Shown piece after piece: positions 29,231-39,322 of a DNA stretch of 64,000 bases (position 1 is its first letter; every line of letters starts with the position of its first letter). This stretch comes from Photobacterium damselae (GTDB lineage: Bacteria > Pseudomonadota > Gammaproteobacteria > Enterobacterales > Vibrionaceae). Where the stretch lies: contig NZ_PYOG01000002.1 in the NCBI RefSeq assembly GCF_003026815.1, forward strand, positions 124,001-188,000, read 5' to 3'. The notes beneath the pieces were generated by a model. That model saw only the letters and a list, made by a program, of their open reading frames with translations, was not told where the DNA came from and searched no databases. The position numbers and the translations under genes are program-made.

Positions 29231-29256
29231 GAAAAAGGCTACCGAAGCAGCCTTAA
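29231..29256 (-). terminator. Intrinsic terminator of the dedA-family gene
   Basis: On the minus strand aaggctgc-ttcg-gtagcctt forms an 8-bp stem with a UUCG tetraloop and one wobble, followed by TTTTTC. Confidence 0.85.
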
Positions 29257-29285
29257 CATAATATATACAACCTGTACGATATTAC

Positions 29286-29984
29286 TTACTTAATAGATTG
29301 TTCTACTTGAGTTTGATTCATTTCTGCATTACGTTTTTTTCGGCGTAATAACCAACCTGCTAATACACTGCAAACGGCAACCGCTAAAGTAATCAAAGGG
29401 GCAACCATCAAAATAATCGTAACAACATGAGCTACTTTTTCTGGTAAGAATTTCAATGAATAACCAAAACCAGTCAGTAGACCAACCCACGCGGTTGCAC
29501 TTACCCATGTGAATCGATAAAAATGCGTTTTGCTCTTGACTCGCAGACCCATCATAAGTGGTAGTAATGGACGTACAACAGGGATAAAACGAGCTACAAA
29601 TAACGCTACTAAACCATGTCGCATCAATAAGCTATCAACAGTTTGCATCCGGTGTGGTGGAACCATCTTAACCCAACGCTGAACTTTAGGTAGATGATCT
29701 AACCAACGTCCTTGTAGGTAAGCTAGCCAGCTACCAGTTGCAGACGCTGCTACTAGTAAAATGAATATTACTTTATAGTCAATAATACCCATCGCACCTA
29801 ATGTGCCAGAAAGTATAACAATGCTGTCACATGGAAGAGGAGCTGCCGGTAAAAATGCACTTTCAAGCCAAATGACGAATGTAACGCAGAAGTAGATCAT
29901 TAAGATACTTTCTGGATTTTTTAGCGCAACAAAATCTTGATGCCACAGTGCTGTGAATATGGATAGAAATGAATCTAGCATCAA
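29286..29984 (-). CDS. DedA-family membrane protein
   Basis: 232 residues with about five hydrophobic segments, including the re-entrant-loop region with FVARFIPVVRPLLPLMMGL, the conserved arginine-rich DedA motif (R..P..R), and ESAFLPAAPLPCDSIVILSG in the N-terminal half. DedA proteins are inner-membrane proteins implicated in lipid-carrier (undecaprenyl phosphate) or phospholipid flipping and envelope homeostasis. A second ATG one codon in is equally possible. Basic C-terminal tail (LLRRKKRN). Monocistronic. Confidence 0.9.
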   Translation of the reverse strand: MMLDSFLSIFTALWHQDFVALKNPESILMIYFCVTFVIWLESAFLPAAPLPCDSIVILSGTLGAMGIIDYKVIFILLVAASATGSWLAYLQGRWLDHLPKVQRWVKMVPPHRMQTVDSLLMRHGLVALFVARFIPVVRPLLPLMMGLRVKSKTHFYRFTWVSATAWVGLLTGFGYSLKFLPEKVAHVVTIILMVAPLITLAVAVCSVLAGWLLRRKKRNAEMNQTQVEQSIK

Positions 29985-30026
29985 AGTTTCCTTAAAATTA
30001 GAGTTATAAATTTAAAAACAACAAGC

Positions 30027-30422
30027 TTATGAAACGAATGGCTCTCTACGGCTGTGGCCAAATCGAAATTGTAAATTACTGATTCGCCAGCCATTAAGCA
30101 CAAATGGAGGGTTGATATGGCTAATTACGCGTTGTTGAGCAAGTTTGGCGACAAAAATCTTATGCTCAAAGTAATTTCGAACCAAATCAAAAGAGGAAAC
30201 TCTATCTGGATTGTCGGTTGATGGCTCTATATCTGGTTTTGATTCATTACGAACAAACCGAGAATTTGGCACATATTGTACTTTATCATCATTGTGAATG
30301 TTTGAATTCAGACTTACTTCATAGCGGTACAAACCTATATTTTTAGGCTGACTAAGCTCGACCGTAACTGAAGACAGTAACAGCGAACAAGTAATGAAGA
30401 GAAATGAAGTAAATCTACACAA
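30027..30422 (-). CDS. Hypothetical small secreted protein
   Basis: 131 residues. Signal-peptide-like N-terminus (FTSFLFITCSLLLSSVTVE), then a polar mature part (~110 residues) ending in NLQFRFGHSRREPFVS. I do not recognise a family. No strong Shine-Dalgarno. Its reading frame is uninterrupted and its composition is protein-like, but it could be a chance ORF; it lies upstream of, and in the same direction as, the DedA gene, 42 nt away. Confidence 0.45.
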   Translation of the reverse strand: MCRFTSFLFITCSLLLSSVTVELSQPKNIGLYRYEVSLNSNIHNDDKVQYVPNSRFVRNESKPDIEPSTDNPDRVSSFDLVRNYFEHKIFVAKLAQQRVISHINPPFVLNGWRISNLQFRFGHSRREPFVS

Positions 30423-30436
30423 TTTAACGACTCAAT

Positions 30437-30616
30437 ATGAGTAATCTACCGACTCCGAACATTTTATTGCTAATAGATTTGATATGCAAAGGCTATATCA
30501 GCAAAAATAACGAAGATAGCCTATTAAGTATAAAAACCTTAGATTTCAGGCTGGATAGAGAAAAAATCATTGAATCTGAAATTGATTATGCTCTTTATGT
30601 ATTAGGGTTGTCATAA
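30437..30616 (+). CDS. Possible small protein (59 residues)
   Basis: An ORF that reads MSNLPTPNILLLIDLICKG at the start and ends DYALYVLGLS. It is acidic/basic balanced with a hydrophobic N-terminal third and a charged middle (RLDREKIIESEID), which looks protein-like. No Shine-Dalgarno is seen before the ATG, and I recognise no family. It fills most of an otherwise empty 290-bp gap. Confidence 0.3.
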   Translation: MSNLPTPNILLLIDLICKGYISKNNEDSLLSIKTLDFRLDREKIIESEIDYALYVLGLS

Positions 30617-30665
30617 GGTAATGTTAGGTAGGGCGATAGCTGAGGTTATGGCGAAGTAAGGAAGC

Positions 30666-30690
30666 AAGGGAGCATTAGAAGCTCCCTTTG
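30666..30690. terminator. Terminator-like hairpin downstream of hdeD
   Basis: aagggagc / gctccctt, perfect 8-bp stem with a 7-nt loop, 25-47 nt after the stop of the minus-strand hdeD gene. The U-tract is weak on both strands. Confidence 0.55.
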
Positions 30691-30712
30691 ATATTTAAAG
30701 ATATTTAAATAA

Positions 30713-31273
30713 CTACTGGATTTTATTTGCTTGTTTTTTCAGTTGTGAGCCTAGGAAAATAAAGCTAAAGCCTTCAAATAGTAATGAAACACCAATAAAG
30801 ATACCTAGTAGAGAAAGAGAGAACTGAGGATCATCAAGCAAGGTAAAGAAATAAATACCAATAGCAGTTGAAATAATACCGCTAAGAACAATCCACTTAC
30901 CACCTGGTAGGGCACGGTTTGTTAAACCAAATACTACACGAGTACCACCGTTGAAGATCATGGTCACAACCATCAACATTGTGATAGTAACCAATCCTGC
31001 TAATGGCTTGAATAAGATAAATAGACCACCAACGATATAAAGGACTGCAGCTAGAACGTACCAAAGTTTAACGTTCCACTGTTTAATACTGAAGGTATGG
31101 TAAGCCTGAACTAGACCACTAAATAAGAAGGTTGCACCGATGATTGTGGTAATTGTTACACCAGCAACAACGGGTAAACTGATCGCACATAAACCCGCGA
31201 TACTAATTAGAATGCCAACAATAAAGAACCATTTCCATCCTTTAGAGAGCATTGAGTGCATTGGACTTTCCAT
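30713..31273 (-). CDS. HdeD-family membrane protein
   Basis: 186 residues from MESPMHSMLSKGWKW, with GAGG 6 nt upstream; a longer in-frame reading to 31417 lacks support. Six predicted TM helices in three pairs (GWKWFFIVGILISIAGLCAI, ITTIIGATFLFSGLVQAYH, LWYVLAAVLYIVGGLFILF, ITMLMVVTMIFNGGTRVVF, WIVLSGIISTAIGIYFF, LSLLGIFIGVSLLFEGFSFI), the layout of HdeD (DUF308) proteins, which are linked to acid resistance in E. coli. The precise role here is unknown. Confidence 0.88.
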   Translation of the reverse strand: MESPMHSMLSKGWKWFFIVGILISIAGLCAISLPVVAGVTITTIIGATFLFSGLVQAYHTFSIKQWNVKLWYVLAAVLYIVGGLFILFKPLAGLVTITMLMVVTMIFNGGTRVVFGLTNRALPGGKWIVLSGIISTAIGIYFFTLLDDPQFSLSLLGIFIGVSLLFEGFSFIFLGSQLKKQANKIQ

Positions 31274-31525
31274 ATAAACCTCTAATTTATTAAGCTGTTT
31301 TGTATTATAGATGATGACATTAACGGTAAAGTTTTTTGTCTTGGTTAACAATAATAATACAGCGTTAAATTTGAAATGTAAGGTTTGTATACCAGATAAA
31401 TACAGATTTGCGGACATAGCGTGCTAGGTCATATTTTTATCGTACTGCATAACTTTATGATTTCAAATTGGTTCATAAAAGGTACACTGATTTTAATGAT
31501 ATTGATAAACAGGTTGGAAGGTGGA

Positions 31526-31870
31526 ATGAAAAAGTCCTTGGTATTTATGAGTCTGGTTGCTCTCGCTCTAACTGGTTGTAGCTCGGAGCCATCAATAAAT
31601 CTCAATAACTTGGCACAACAGAGGGCTGAGCTTATTCGCCAAGAATTACCTTACTTAGCGCAGCAGGGAATGGTTATTAAAGATGTTTATGCAAAAGGCC
31701 CTCGCGTAGTCATGACGTTTGCAGATATGAGGTTGGAGAGAGAAAGAAATGAATTTGTGAACTCATTTTGCCAAGTTCCCGGTATTGCAAAACTGTTAGA
31801 TGTTGGGCTGCAATATGAGTTCAAAAACTTAGATGGAACATCTCGTATTCTAACGGAAGACGACTGCTAA
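31526..31870 (+). CDS. Lipoprotein, possibly a GspS-beta/AspS-type type II secretion pilotin
   Basis: 114 residues from the ATG preceded by GGAAGGTGG. Lipobox ALTGC (C18). The mature part (LAQQRAELIRQELPYLAQQG, DVYAKGPRVVMTF, FVNSFCQVPGIAKLLDVGLQYEF, TEDDC) has two cysteines near the C-terminus and a length like AspS pilotins, which have a similar RA..I...LP / YC / Cys-terminal layout. I recall that pattern but cannot verify it; an unrelated small lipoprotein is the alternative. Upstream in-frame ATG at 31421 is not supported. Confidence 0.7.
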   Translation: MKKSLVFMSLVALALTGCSSEPSINLNNLAQQRAELIRQELPYLAQQGMVIKDVYAKGPRVVMTFADMRLERERNEFVNSFCQVPGIAKLLDVGLQYEFKNLDGTSRILTEDDC

Positions 31871-31980
31871 GTGAGATTCAATTCAAATGAGTAGAGAAAG
31901 GCTTTGAAAGATGGTGAACAGTAATTTGTTGTAATTCACAACTTAGCTCGTCTTTTATTCATTGTTAACCCATCTATCTT

Positions 31981-32011
31981 AACCTCGCACTATCTCTTGC
32001 GAGGTTTTTTT
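31981..32011. terminator. Intrinsic terminator of the lipoprotein gene
   Basis: aacctcgca / tgcgaggtt, 9-bp perfect stem with an 8-nt loop and TTTTTTTA on the plus strand, between convergent genes. Confidence 0.9.
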
Positions 32012-32049
32012 ATGCGTGTTTGTGTAGTGGTACATTGATAGGTTCAAGT

Positions 32050-32598
32050 TTATTTTGGGATGTAAGTACTCTTCTTAGTCAGTGTTGATAAACGAAATTT
32101 ACGTTTATTCCAGCTTCTAACAACCGAATAGCGCCATAGCCCTCGAATACCAAAATAACCGAGCAGTGCGCATGTTACGCTGCAGATGAAACACCCCAGT
32201 AGAAATGGAGGTCCGATTTGACTCATTTGGTGGAGCAAAAACTCCCAAGACAATTCAAAATGAAAAGGCAAATGGGGGGTATTCATCACCCAAGCCCCAA
32301 TTTTATAGGCTCCATAAAACAAAACAGGCATAGTGATTGGGTTACTGACCCAAACCAAAGCAACGGAAAGAGGCAAATTTACACCAAACAAAATAGCCAA
32401 TCCTGCCGCCATAATCATCTGACTTGGCAATGGAACAAAAGCCATAAACAAGCCAACAGCAAAAGCTCCCGATGCCGAACGGCGATTCAAACACCACAAA
32501 TTAGGGTTATACAAGACATTACCAAATATGCGCAGGGCTTTTTGGCGTTTAATTGTCTCGTGGTTAGGCAAATAACGTTTGATAATTTGTCGAGGCAT
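32050..32598 (-). CDS. DUF2062-family membrane protein
   Basis: 182 residues from MPRQIIKRYLPNHETIKRQK (the longer reading to 32697 would overlap comEC). The family pattern is seen: an N-terminal basic region, NPNLWCLNRRSASGAFAVGL, FVPLPSQMIMAAGLAILFG, NPITMPVLFYGAYKIG, and TM segments near 67-87, 95-120 and 140-165. Function unknown; widespread in gammaproteobacteria next to comEC. Divergent from comEC with about 31 bp between the chosen starts. Confidence 0.85.
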   Translation of the reverse strand: MPRQIIKRYLPNHETIKRQKALRIFGNVLYNPNLWCLNRRSASGAFAVGLFMAFVPLPSQMIMAAGLAILFGVNLPLSVALVWVSNPITMPVLFYGAYKIGAWVMNTPHLPFHFELSWEFLLHQMSQIGPPFLLGCFICSVTCALLGYFGIRGLWRYSVVRSWNKRKFRLSTLTKKSTYIPK

Positions 32599-32629
32599 TT
32601 TGGCTCTTTCTTGTCTTAAGTCACGACCG

Positions 32630-34942
32630 ATGTTTTTATTTTGTACTGCAGTCGTGTTTGGTATTTTGTCGCTACATATATGGGATGTATTACCCAATAT
32701 GCAGTGGCTTATTTTGGTGTCCTTCGTAACAACGAGTATTGCGCTTATCTTTCGTTATTATTGGCTACTATGGTTTACATTAAGTGCATCATGGGCACTT
32801 TTATATGCTCATCAATATATGAATGAGCTAGAAAGTATTCCACAAAAACGCAGTCATCATACCATAGAAGTTAGAGTAAATTCGCTGATAAATCGTAACA
32901 TTTCGTCAGATTCTATAGAGGTCTCCCCAACAATAAATACGCTGTCATCTTATGTTTTACCCTCTACTTTTAAGCTTAGTTGGGATCAATCATCTTGGGT
33001 AAAGCAAGGGCAAAAATGGCAGATTCCCGTTCAGTTTTCCCGTCCTTATGGCATGCTAAATGAAGCTGGTTTTGATAGTGAAGTACACGCCGTAGGTAAG
33101 GGGATTACCCGTAAAGGCCGAGTAATTTATCAAGCCGACAATCTCCCCATGATGCTAGATTCTTCAGTTACTTATCGTCAGCAGTTCTTCGATTATATTT
33201 CATCCTATCTGGTAGACCTAAAGCATCATGCTTATCTATACGCTCTGACTTTTGGTTATCGAAATGGATTAACGGCAGATGACTGGTTGATATTACGTGA
33301 TAGTGGTTTAGCTCATTTGATGGCCATCTCTGGGTTACATATAGGGCTCGCTATGTTGTGGGGATGGGGGATTGGATGGTTCCTCCGTTCACTTTTGCCA
33401 CAAAATCAGAAATTTCTTTGGCTACCTTTAACCTGTGGTTTTAGTTTTGCTCTTGCTTATGCCTGGCTCGCCGGTTTCTCCTTACCAACTCAACGAGCTT
33501 TATTGATGTGTTTGATTGCTGGGGGGCTGCTGTATGCAAGGCGAACGTGGCTTAGTTGGCAGATTTTTTTAGTGACATTAACGTTATGTTTAGTGTGGAA
33601 TCCGTTATCGAGTTACGCCTCAGGCTTTTGGCTCTCTTTCTCGGCTGTTTGGATTTTGTTTGCCTCCAGAGTATTTTCAGGGAAATCATTATCATCACCC
33701 AAAACGGCTCGTCACTCGAAGTTTAGTCACAAAGCTAAATCTAATGCAGTGGAATTAGTAAAACTGCAATTTGTGTTACTTATCTTTATGCTACCGCTAC
33801 AGTGGCACTGGTTTGGTGGTATGTCTATTTGGGCACCTATTATCAATTTCATCGCAGTCCCATGGGTGAGTATGGTAACGGTTCCTCTACTGTTTTTGGC
33901 TATATTAACATCATGGTGGTTGCCAGCTTCTCTACTGATATGGCAACTTGCTGATTGGTCGCTGTTGCCTGTTCTTTATATAGCATCATGGGCCAAAGGT
34001 GGATGGTGGTTATTTTCAGAGAATACTTATTGGATTTTATGTGGCGCTATTGTGTGGGGGATAAGTTTGTACCTTTTACCTCTTCGCCAATTTATCGGTG
34101 GGCACATATCAATTTTTGTTCTTTTATGTCTTTTTTATTGGAATTTGAATAATCGTTCACCAGCTATGGGGTGGAAAGTTCATATGTTGGATGTTGGGCA
34201 TGGACTTGCGATATTAATCGAAAAAAATCAACAAGCGTGGTTATACGATACAGGAAGCCAGTGGAAAGACAGCAGTATTGCTCGAAGAGTGATTGCCCCT
34301 GTATTAGCAAAAAAGGGGATAGGGCAATTGGATGGTTTTATTATTAGCCATAGTGATAATGATCATGCAGGAGGAACCGATCATATTGTTGCAGATTTTA
34401 ATCCTGTTAAGCGCCGCTCCAGTGATAACCGGTCTGGTTTTTCTGTTTGTAAACAAGGCGAAAGTTGGTTGTGGCAAGGATTAAAATTTGAAGTCCTATG
34501 GCCGCCAGTTATCAGGGATTACGCATCTAACCCCTATTCTTGTGTGATTAGTATTCGAGAATCTGGACGAAAACTCAGTCAAACTCAAATATTACTAACT
34601 GGTGATATTGACGATGTGGTGGAGTTACTTTTGGCTAAAGCTTATCCTCAACTAACAACGGAAGTACTTGTTGTTCCGCATCATGGTAGTGCGACCTCAT
34701 CAACCTATACTTGGTTAGATAAATTACAACCCTCTTACGCATTGGCTTCAATAAATCTCTATAACCCTTGGCGGTTACCTTCTCAACGCATCAAAGAACG
34801 GTATGAGCAACGAAATATTGTTTGGCTTACCACTGCAAATGAAGGGCAAATTAGTGTTCAGTTTGTGGATAATCAAATTAAGTTACAGCGTTACCGTCAG
34901 GATGTGGCGACCGAGTGGTTTCGCTGGCAACGAGATAAATAG
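32630..34942 (+). CDS. comEC: DNA-uptake channel protein ComEC/Rec2
   Basis: 770 residues. Inner-membrane channel for single-stranded DNA during natural transformation. N-terminal TM helices and DUF4131, the Competence domain (about 215-490, GLAHLMAISGLHIGLAMLWG), and a C-terminal metallo-beta-lactamase domain (MLDVGHGLAILIE, ISHSDNDHAGGTDH, VVPHHGS). The MBL motif reads H-S-D-N-D-H. Start is uncertain: the ATG at 32630 or the upstream one at 32579; neither has a good Shine-Dalgarno. Competence is well established in Vibrionaceae. Confidence 0.94.
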   Translation: MFLFCTAVVFGILSLHIWDVLPNMQWLILVSFVTTSIALIFRYYWLLWFTLSASWALLYAHQYMNELESIPQKRSHHTIEVRVNSLINRNISSDSIEVSPTINTLSSYVLPSTFKLSWDQSSWVKQGQKWQIPVQFSRPYGMLNEAGFDSEVHAVGKGITRKGRVIYQADNLPMMLDSSVTYRQQFFDYISSYLVDLKHHAYLYALTFGYRNGLTADDWLILRDSGLAHLMAISGLHIGLAMLWGWGIGWFLRSLLPQNQKFLWLPLTCGFSFALAYAWLAGFSLPTQRALLMCLIAGGLLYARRTWLSWQIFLVTLTLCLVWNPLSSYASGFWLSFSAVWILFASRVFSGKSLSSPKTARHSKFSHKAKSNAVELVKLQFVLLIFMLPLQWHWFGGMSIWAPIINFIAVPWVSMVTVPLLFLAILTSWWLPASLLIWQLADWSLLPVLYIASWAKGGWWLFSENTYWILCGAIVWGISLYLLPLRQFIGGHISIFVLLCLFYWNLNNRSPAMGWKVHMLDVGHGLAILIEKNQQAWLYDTGSQWKDSSIARRVIAPVLAKKGIGQLDGFIISHSDNDHAGGTDHIVADFNPVKRRSSDNRSGFSVCKQGESWLWQGLKFEVLWPPVIRDYASNPYSCVISIRESGRKLSQTQILLTGDIDDVVELLLAKAYPQLTTEVLVVPHHGSATSSTYTWLDKLQPSYALASINLYNPWRLPSQRIKERYEQRNIVWLTTANEGQISVQFVDNQIKLQRYRQDVATEWFRWQRDK

Positions 34943-35085
34943 CTAGTAACCCGAGTTTTAAACCTAGATTGTCTAGACATTGACCTGTCCTACCTATATC
35001 TCCCTGATAGAGAAGAACACATTTTGTTATACAGTCATTTAGAGGGTAGAATAGAGGTAATTGTCTTATTGAAATATGGGTTTCC

Positions 35086-36843
35086 ATGACAAATATTACA
35101 GAGAAATCTACTGTCGATACGTATAAACGACTGTGGCCATACATCAGTGTTTATAAGCTTGGATTAACAGTAGCTGTTGTTGCCTTAATTATTAATGCGC
35201 TAGGCGACACTCTTATGTTATCAATGATCAAACCTCTTCTTGATGAGAGCTTTGGTGGATTTGATAAGCTTGACACCGATTTTCTTACCATGATGCCAAT
35301 TTATCTTATTGGTTTAATGATCGTACGTGGCTTAAGTGGTTTTGTCTCTACGTACTGCTTATCTTGGGTATCGGGTAACGTTGTGATGAACTTACGTCGT
35401 CGTTTGTTTAATCATTTTATGAAGATGCCTGTTTTTTTCTTCGATCAAGAAGCTTCCGGTGCGTTGTTGTCTCGTATTACGTACGATTCAGAACAAGTTG
35501 CTTCCGCCACCAGTAGCGCTTTGGTTAGCATGGTGCGTGAAGGTGCCTCGATTATTGGTTTGATGGCGCTAATGTTCTGGAACAGTTGGCAGCTTTCCGC
35601 CATTCTTTTGGTTATTGCACCTGTGGTTGCGATCAGTATTCGTATTGTTTCGAAGCGTTTCCGTAAAATTTCTCGCAATATGCAAGATGCAATGGGATCG
35701 GTTACCTCTTCAGCAGAACAAATGCTTAAAGGTCACAAAGTTGTACTGAGTTATGGTGGCCAAGAAGTAGAGAGGCAGCGTTTTGATCAGGTGAGTAACT
35801 TGATGCGTCGCCAAACAATGAAATTGGTTTCTGCTCAAGCGATTGCGAACCCAGTAATTCAGCTTATTGCTTCGTTAGCTCTTGTTGTTGTTTTAGTACT
35901 TGCAAACTCAGAGTCATTACGTGCCGAATTAACCCCAGGTACTTTTGCTGTGGTATTTGGTGCTATGTTTGGTTTGATGCGCCCGCTAAAAGCACTGACT
36001 AACGTGACCTCTCAGTTCCAACGTGGTATGGCTGCTTGCCATACGCTGTTTGAACTTATGGATTTAGAAACTGAGAAAGATAATGGTACACATCAAGTTG
36101 ATACTGTTCGTGGTGATGTTTCAGTTAAGAATGTGACCTTTACTTATCCAACAAAAGATACACCAGCACTGCGCAATGTGAGTTTTGAGCTTCCCGCCGG
36201 TAAGACTATCGCACTGGTTGGTCGTTCTGGTTCTGGTAAGAGTACCATTGCTAACTTAATGACGCGTTTTTACGATATTGATAGTGGCGAAATCCAATTA
36301 GACGGTATTAATATTTGTGATTACGAACTGTTTAATTTACGTGAACATGTAGCCGTTGTTTCTCAAAATGTGCATCTGTTTAATGATACGATTGCCAATA
36401 ACATCGCTTATGCAAGTGGTGATAAGTACAGCCGAGAAGATATTGAACGAGCAGCAACTCTTGCCCATGCCATGGACTTTGTTAAAGATATGGATAATGG
36501 GTTAGATACGGTTATCGGTGAAAATGGCGTTAGCCTATCTGGCGGTCAACGTCAACGTATTGCCATTGCTCGTGCATTATTACGTAATGCTCCAATTCTT
36601 ATTCTTGATGAGGCGACATCAGCCCTTGATACGGAATCAGAGCGTGCTATTCAAGCAGCATTGGATGAATTGCAAAAAGATCGTACCGCATTAGTTATTG
36701 CCCACCGATTATCAACTATCGAGAAAGCAGATCAGATCTTAGTGGTTGATGAAGGTGAAATTATTGAACGCGGTACTCATGATGAGCTCATTGCTCTTGA
36801 TGGTGCTTACGCTCAACTTCATCGCATTCAATTTGGTGAGTAA
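35086..36843 (+). CDS. msbA: Lipid A/LPS ABC exporter MsbA
   Basis: 585 residues (E. coli 582). A homodimeric flippase that moves lipid A-core across the inner membrane. Six N-terminal TM helices (ABC_membrane, about 25-310), then the nucleotide-binding domain: Walker [10 protein letters not shown] (379-387), signature [15 protein letters not shown] (484-), Walker [14 protein letters not shown]-loop AHRLST. First gene of the conserved msbA-lpxK-ycaR-kdsB operon, 143 nt after comEC. Confidence 0.98.
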   Translation: MTNITEKSTVDTYKRLWPYISVYKLGLTVAVVALIINALGDTLMLSMIKPLLDESFGGFDKLDTDFLTMMPIYLIGLMIVRGLSGFVSTYCLSWVSGNVVMNLRRRLFNHFMKMPVFFFDQEASGALLSRITYDSEQVASATSSALVSMVREGASIIGLMALMFWNSWQLSAILLVIAPVVAISIRIVSKRFRKISRNMQDAMGSVTSSAEQMLKGHKVVLSYGGQEVERQRFDQVSNLMRRQTMKLVSAQAIANPVIQLIASLALVVVLVLANSESLRAELTPGTFAVVFGAMFGLMRPLKALTNVTSQFQRGMAACHTLFELMDLETEKDNGTHQVDTVRGDVSVKNVTFTYPTKDTPALRNVSFELPAGKTIALVGRSGSGKSTIANLMTRFYDIDSGEIQLDGINICDYELFNLREHVAVVSQNVHLFNDTIANNIAYASGDKYSREDIERAATLAHAMDFVKDMDNGLDTVIGENGVSLSGGQRQRIAIARALLRNAPILILDEATSALDTESERAIQAALDELQKDRTALVIAHRLSTIEKADQILVVDEGEIIERGTHDELIALDGAYAQLHRIQFGE

Positions 36844-37877
36844 TGGCAAACTTAATTGAAAAGCTTTGGTTTCAGCATCCTCCTAAAGGGGGGATGCTGT
36901 TTCTTTATGGGGTAACTTGGCCTATTTTCTTCCCGTTAAGTAAGCTGTTTGGTTACATAGCAAAAAAACGCAGGGAAGAGTACCGCTCGGGTAAAAAACA
37001 AGCTTATCGAGCTCCAGTACCTGTTGTGGTTGTCGGTAATATTACCGCAGGTGGTAATGGTAAAACGCCAGTAGTGGTTTGGCTGGTGGAACAACTACAA
37101 GCTCGCGGTTACAAACCAGGCGTTGTATCACGAGGTTACGGAGGTAAAGCACCGTATTATCCTTATTTGGTAAACAGTGATACTCCTGCATCGATTGTAG
37201 GTGATGAGCCTGTTTTGATTCAGCGTCGAACTCAAGCGCCTGTTGCAGTTGCTCCCAAAAGAGCTGAAGCAGTAAAACTATTGATAGAGCAAGGTGTTGA
37301 TATCATTATTACGGATGACGGTCTACAGCACTATGCGTTAGAGCGTGATCTCGAATTGGTTGTTATTGATGGCCAACGTCGATTTGGTAATGAACAACTG
37401 ATCCCTTTAGGTCCGCTTCGTGAACCGTGTTTGCGTCTTAATGAAGTCGATTTCTTAATTTGTAATGGTGGTAAGCCTCAGGCTAACGAAGCCGCTATGA
37501 GCTTAAAGCCGGCGCCATTAATCAATATGAAGACAGGATTGCGATGTGATGTTTCGCAATTGTCTGACGTGGTTGCAATGGCTGGAATTGGTCATCCACC
37601 ACGATTTTTTAATACATTATCTGCGTTGGGGGTCACCCCAATTAAGTGCCAGCCATTTGCTGATCATCAAGCCATGGTTGAAGATGAATTAGTACAACTT
37701 GCCCAACACGGGCAGCACCTAGTAATGACTGAAAAAGACGCGGTGAAATGCCACGGATTTGCTCGAGACAATTGGTGGTATCTGCCTGTAGATGCCGAGA
37801 TTGATTCGGAACATGCGACAGCCATTATTAATCAGATCATTGAGGTAAAGGAAAAGTATGGATCACCGTCTGCTTGA
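36843..37877 (+). CDS. lpxK: Tetraacyldisaccharide 4'-kinase
   Basis: 344 residues (E. coli 328). Phosphorylates the 4' position of the lipid A disaccharide at the inner membrane. N-terminal membrane-associated helix ([21 protein letters not shown]), a P-loop [12 protein letters not shown] (65-76), [19 protein letters not shown], and LPLGPLREP-type (IPLGPLREP). Start overlaps the msbA stop by one base; its end overlaps ycaR by 20 nt. Confidence 0.96.
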   Translation: MANLIEKLWFQHPPKGGMLFLYGVTWPIFFPLSKLFGYIAKKRREEYRSGKKQAYRAPVPVVVVGNITAGGNGKTPVVVWLVEQLQARGYKPGVVSRGYGGKAPYYPYLVNSDTPASIVGDEPVLIQRRTQAPVAVAPKRAEAVKLLIEQGVDIIITDDGLQHYALERDLELVVIDGQRRFGNEQLIPLGPLREPCLRLNEVDFLICNGGKPQANEAAMSLKPAPLINMKTGLRCDVSQLSDVVAMAGIGHPPRFFNTLSALGVTPIKCQPFADHQAMVEDELVQLAQHGQHLVMTEKDAVKCHGFARDNWWYLPVDAEIDSEHATAIINQIIEVKEKYGSPSA

Positions 37878-38037
37878 AATTGTAGCTTGTCCAGTTTGTA
37901 ACGGAAAACTGAACTACGATAAAGATAAGAATGAACTGGTTTGTAAATTTGATCGCTTAGCGTATCCCATTAGTGATGGAATTCCGGTATTACTTGAACC
38001 AGAAGCTCGCACATTAAGCCCTGAAGAGGTGAACTAA
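37858..38037 (+). CDS. ycaR: YcaR/Trm112-like small zinc-ribbon protein
   Basis: 59 residues starting [18 protein letters not shown] and ending in [11 protein letters not shown], nearly colinear with E. coli YcaR. It keeps ACPVC, but the second Cys pair is reduced to one (LVCKFD), as in E. coli. Trm112-like family; role unknown, always in the lipid A/KDO operon. Starts 20 nt inside lpxK and ends 1 nt before the kdsB ATG. Confidence 0.95.
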   Translation: MDHRLLEIVACPVCNGKLNYDKDKNELVCKFDRLAYPISDGIPVLLEPEARTLSPEEVN

Positions 38038-38038
38038 T

Positions 38039-38785
38039 ATGTCGTTCACGGTTATTATTCCAGCGCGATACCAGTCTACTCGCTTACCTGGTAAACCTTT
38101 AGCTGATATTGGTGGTAAGCCGATGGTTCAGTGGGTTTACGAGCAAGCTTGTAAGTCAGGGGCTGATAAAGTGATTGTGGCAACAGATGATCAGCGTGTT
38201 TTTGATGCTGTTCAAGCCTTTGGCGGTGAAGTGTGTATGACCCGTAGCGATCATCAGTCAGGTACTGAGCGTTTAGCTGAAGTGGTCGAGAAATACAACT
38301 TAGCTGATGATCATATTGTCGTTAATGTTCAAGGTGATGAACCGTTAATTCCTGATACGATCATTCGCCAAGTTGCAGATAATTTAGCTCATAAAAATGC
38401 ACCAATGGCGACGTTAGCGGTTGAAATTGATCATGAAGATGAAGTCTTTAATCCAAATGCTGTGAAAGTCGTAACGGATAAAGACGGTTATGCGATGTAC
38501 TTTAGTCGCGCTTCCATTCCTTGGGATCGTGATCACTTCGCTCAACAACCAGCTCAGATTCATCATAATTTACTGCGTCATATTGGTATTTACGCATATC
38601 GTGCAGGCTTTATTAATACCTATATTAATTGGCAGCCAACTGCTTTAGAACAAATTGAAGCATTAGAGCAGTTACGTGTTCTTTGGTATGGCGAAAAAAT
38701 TCATGTTGATGTCGCAATTGATGCTCCGCCAGCTGGAGTCGATACGCCTGAAGATTTAGAAAAAGTTCGTGCATTAATTAGCTAA
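38039..38785 (+). CDS. kdsB: 3-deoxy-manno-octulosonate cytidylyltransferase (CMP-KDO synthetase)
   Basis: 248 residues, the same as E. coli KdsB. Activates KDO with CTP for addition to lipid A. Family motifs: [20 protein letters not shown] (nucleotide binding), [32 protein letters not shown] (metal-binding Asp), and HIGIYAYR. Last gene of the operon; a bidirectional terminator follows. Confidence 0.98.
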   Translation: MSFTVIIPARYQSTRLPGKPLADIGGKPMVQWVYEQACKSGADKVIVATDDQRVFDAVQAFGGEVCMTRSDHQSGTERLAEVVEKYNLADDHIVVNVQGDEPLIPDTIIRQVADNLAHKNAPMATLAVEIDHEDEVFNPNAVKVVTDKDGYAMYFSRASIPWDRDHFAQQPAQIHHNLLRHIGIYAYRAGFINTYINWQPTALEQIEALEQLRVLWYGEKIHVDVAIDAPPAGVDTPEDLEKVRALIS

Positions 38786-38807
38786 CAGTTTAATTATTTA
38801 GAACAAT

Positions 38808-38847
38808 AAAAAACCGAGTGAGATTATTAATTTCACTCGGTTTTTTT
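38808..38847. terminator. Bidirectional intrinsic terminator (kdsB / hibernation factor)
   Basis: Perfect 14-bp stem aaaaaaccgagtga / tcactcggtttttt with an 11-nt loop, between convergent genes; T-tract on both strands. Confidence 0.93.
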
Positions 38848-38885
38848 GACTGCGACAGATTTATTTCCAACAATAAATCAGAAAA

Positions 38886-39251
38886 TTACTTATCTGCTAC
38901 GGCTTCTTGTTCTAACTCATCAGCAATCAGTTTTGCTTTTTGTTTTTCAGCATGATCTGCCATATGAGACATAGGCTTCTCTTTATTTTTAATTAGCTGA
39001 CGTTCAAGACGAGCAAATGCTTCATTTAATGCTTCAATTAATTCTTTACTATCAGCAGATGCATCAATTTGACCTAGATTTGAACGAGTAGCAATTTCAA
39101 CATGAAAGTTCTTTTCTGGTTCAAGTTTCATGAAAACATCTTTGCTATGAAAATTAATACTAAATTTATCAAGTTTCATAAATGCTTTGTGAATATGCTC
39201 TTCAAGATAATCAGGAAGTTCAAAGTTACGTGCTGTAATTTTAATAGTCAT
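38886..39251 (-). CDS. Ribosome hibernation factor, RaiA/HPF family
   Basis: 121 residues from MTIKITARNFELPDYLEEHI; GGTGAG 4 nt upstream supports this over an ATG four codons earlier. HPF/RaiA fold (betaalphabetabetabetaalpha): HKAFMKLDKFSINF, VFMKLEPEKNFHVEIATRS, DASADSKELIEALNEAFARLERQL, then a short charged tail (AEKQKAKLIADELEQE). It binds the 30S decoding centre and silences ribosomes in stationary phase. The ~25-residue tail is closer in length to RaiA than to short HPF. A near-consensus CRP site lies ~80 bp upstream. Confidence 0.9.
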   Translation of the reverse strand: MTIKITARNFELPDYLEEHIHKAFMKLDKFSINFHSKDVFMKLEPEKNFHVEIATRSNLGQIDASADSKELIEALNEAFARLERQLIKNKEKPMSHMADHAEKQKAKLIADELEQEAVADK

Positions 39252-39322
39252 TTTACTCACCATCTCTTATTTATTCTCTATGGTATGTGCTATTTAAGAT
39301 GAACTTGTTTGAGATGACTTTA

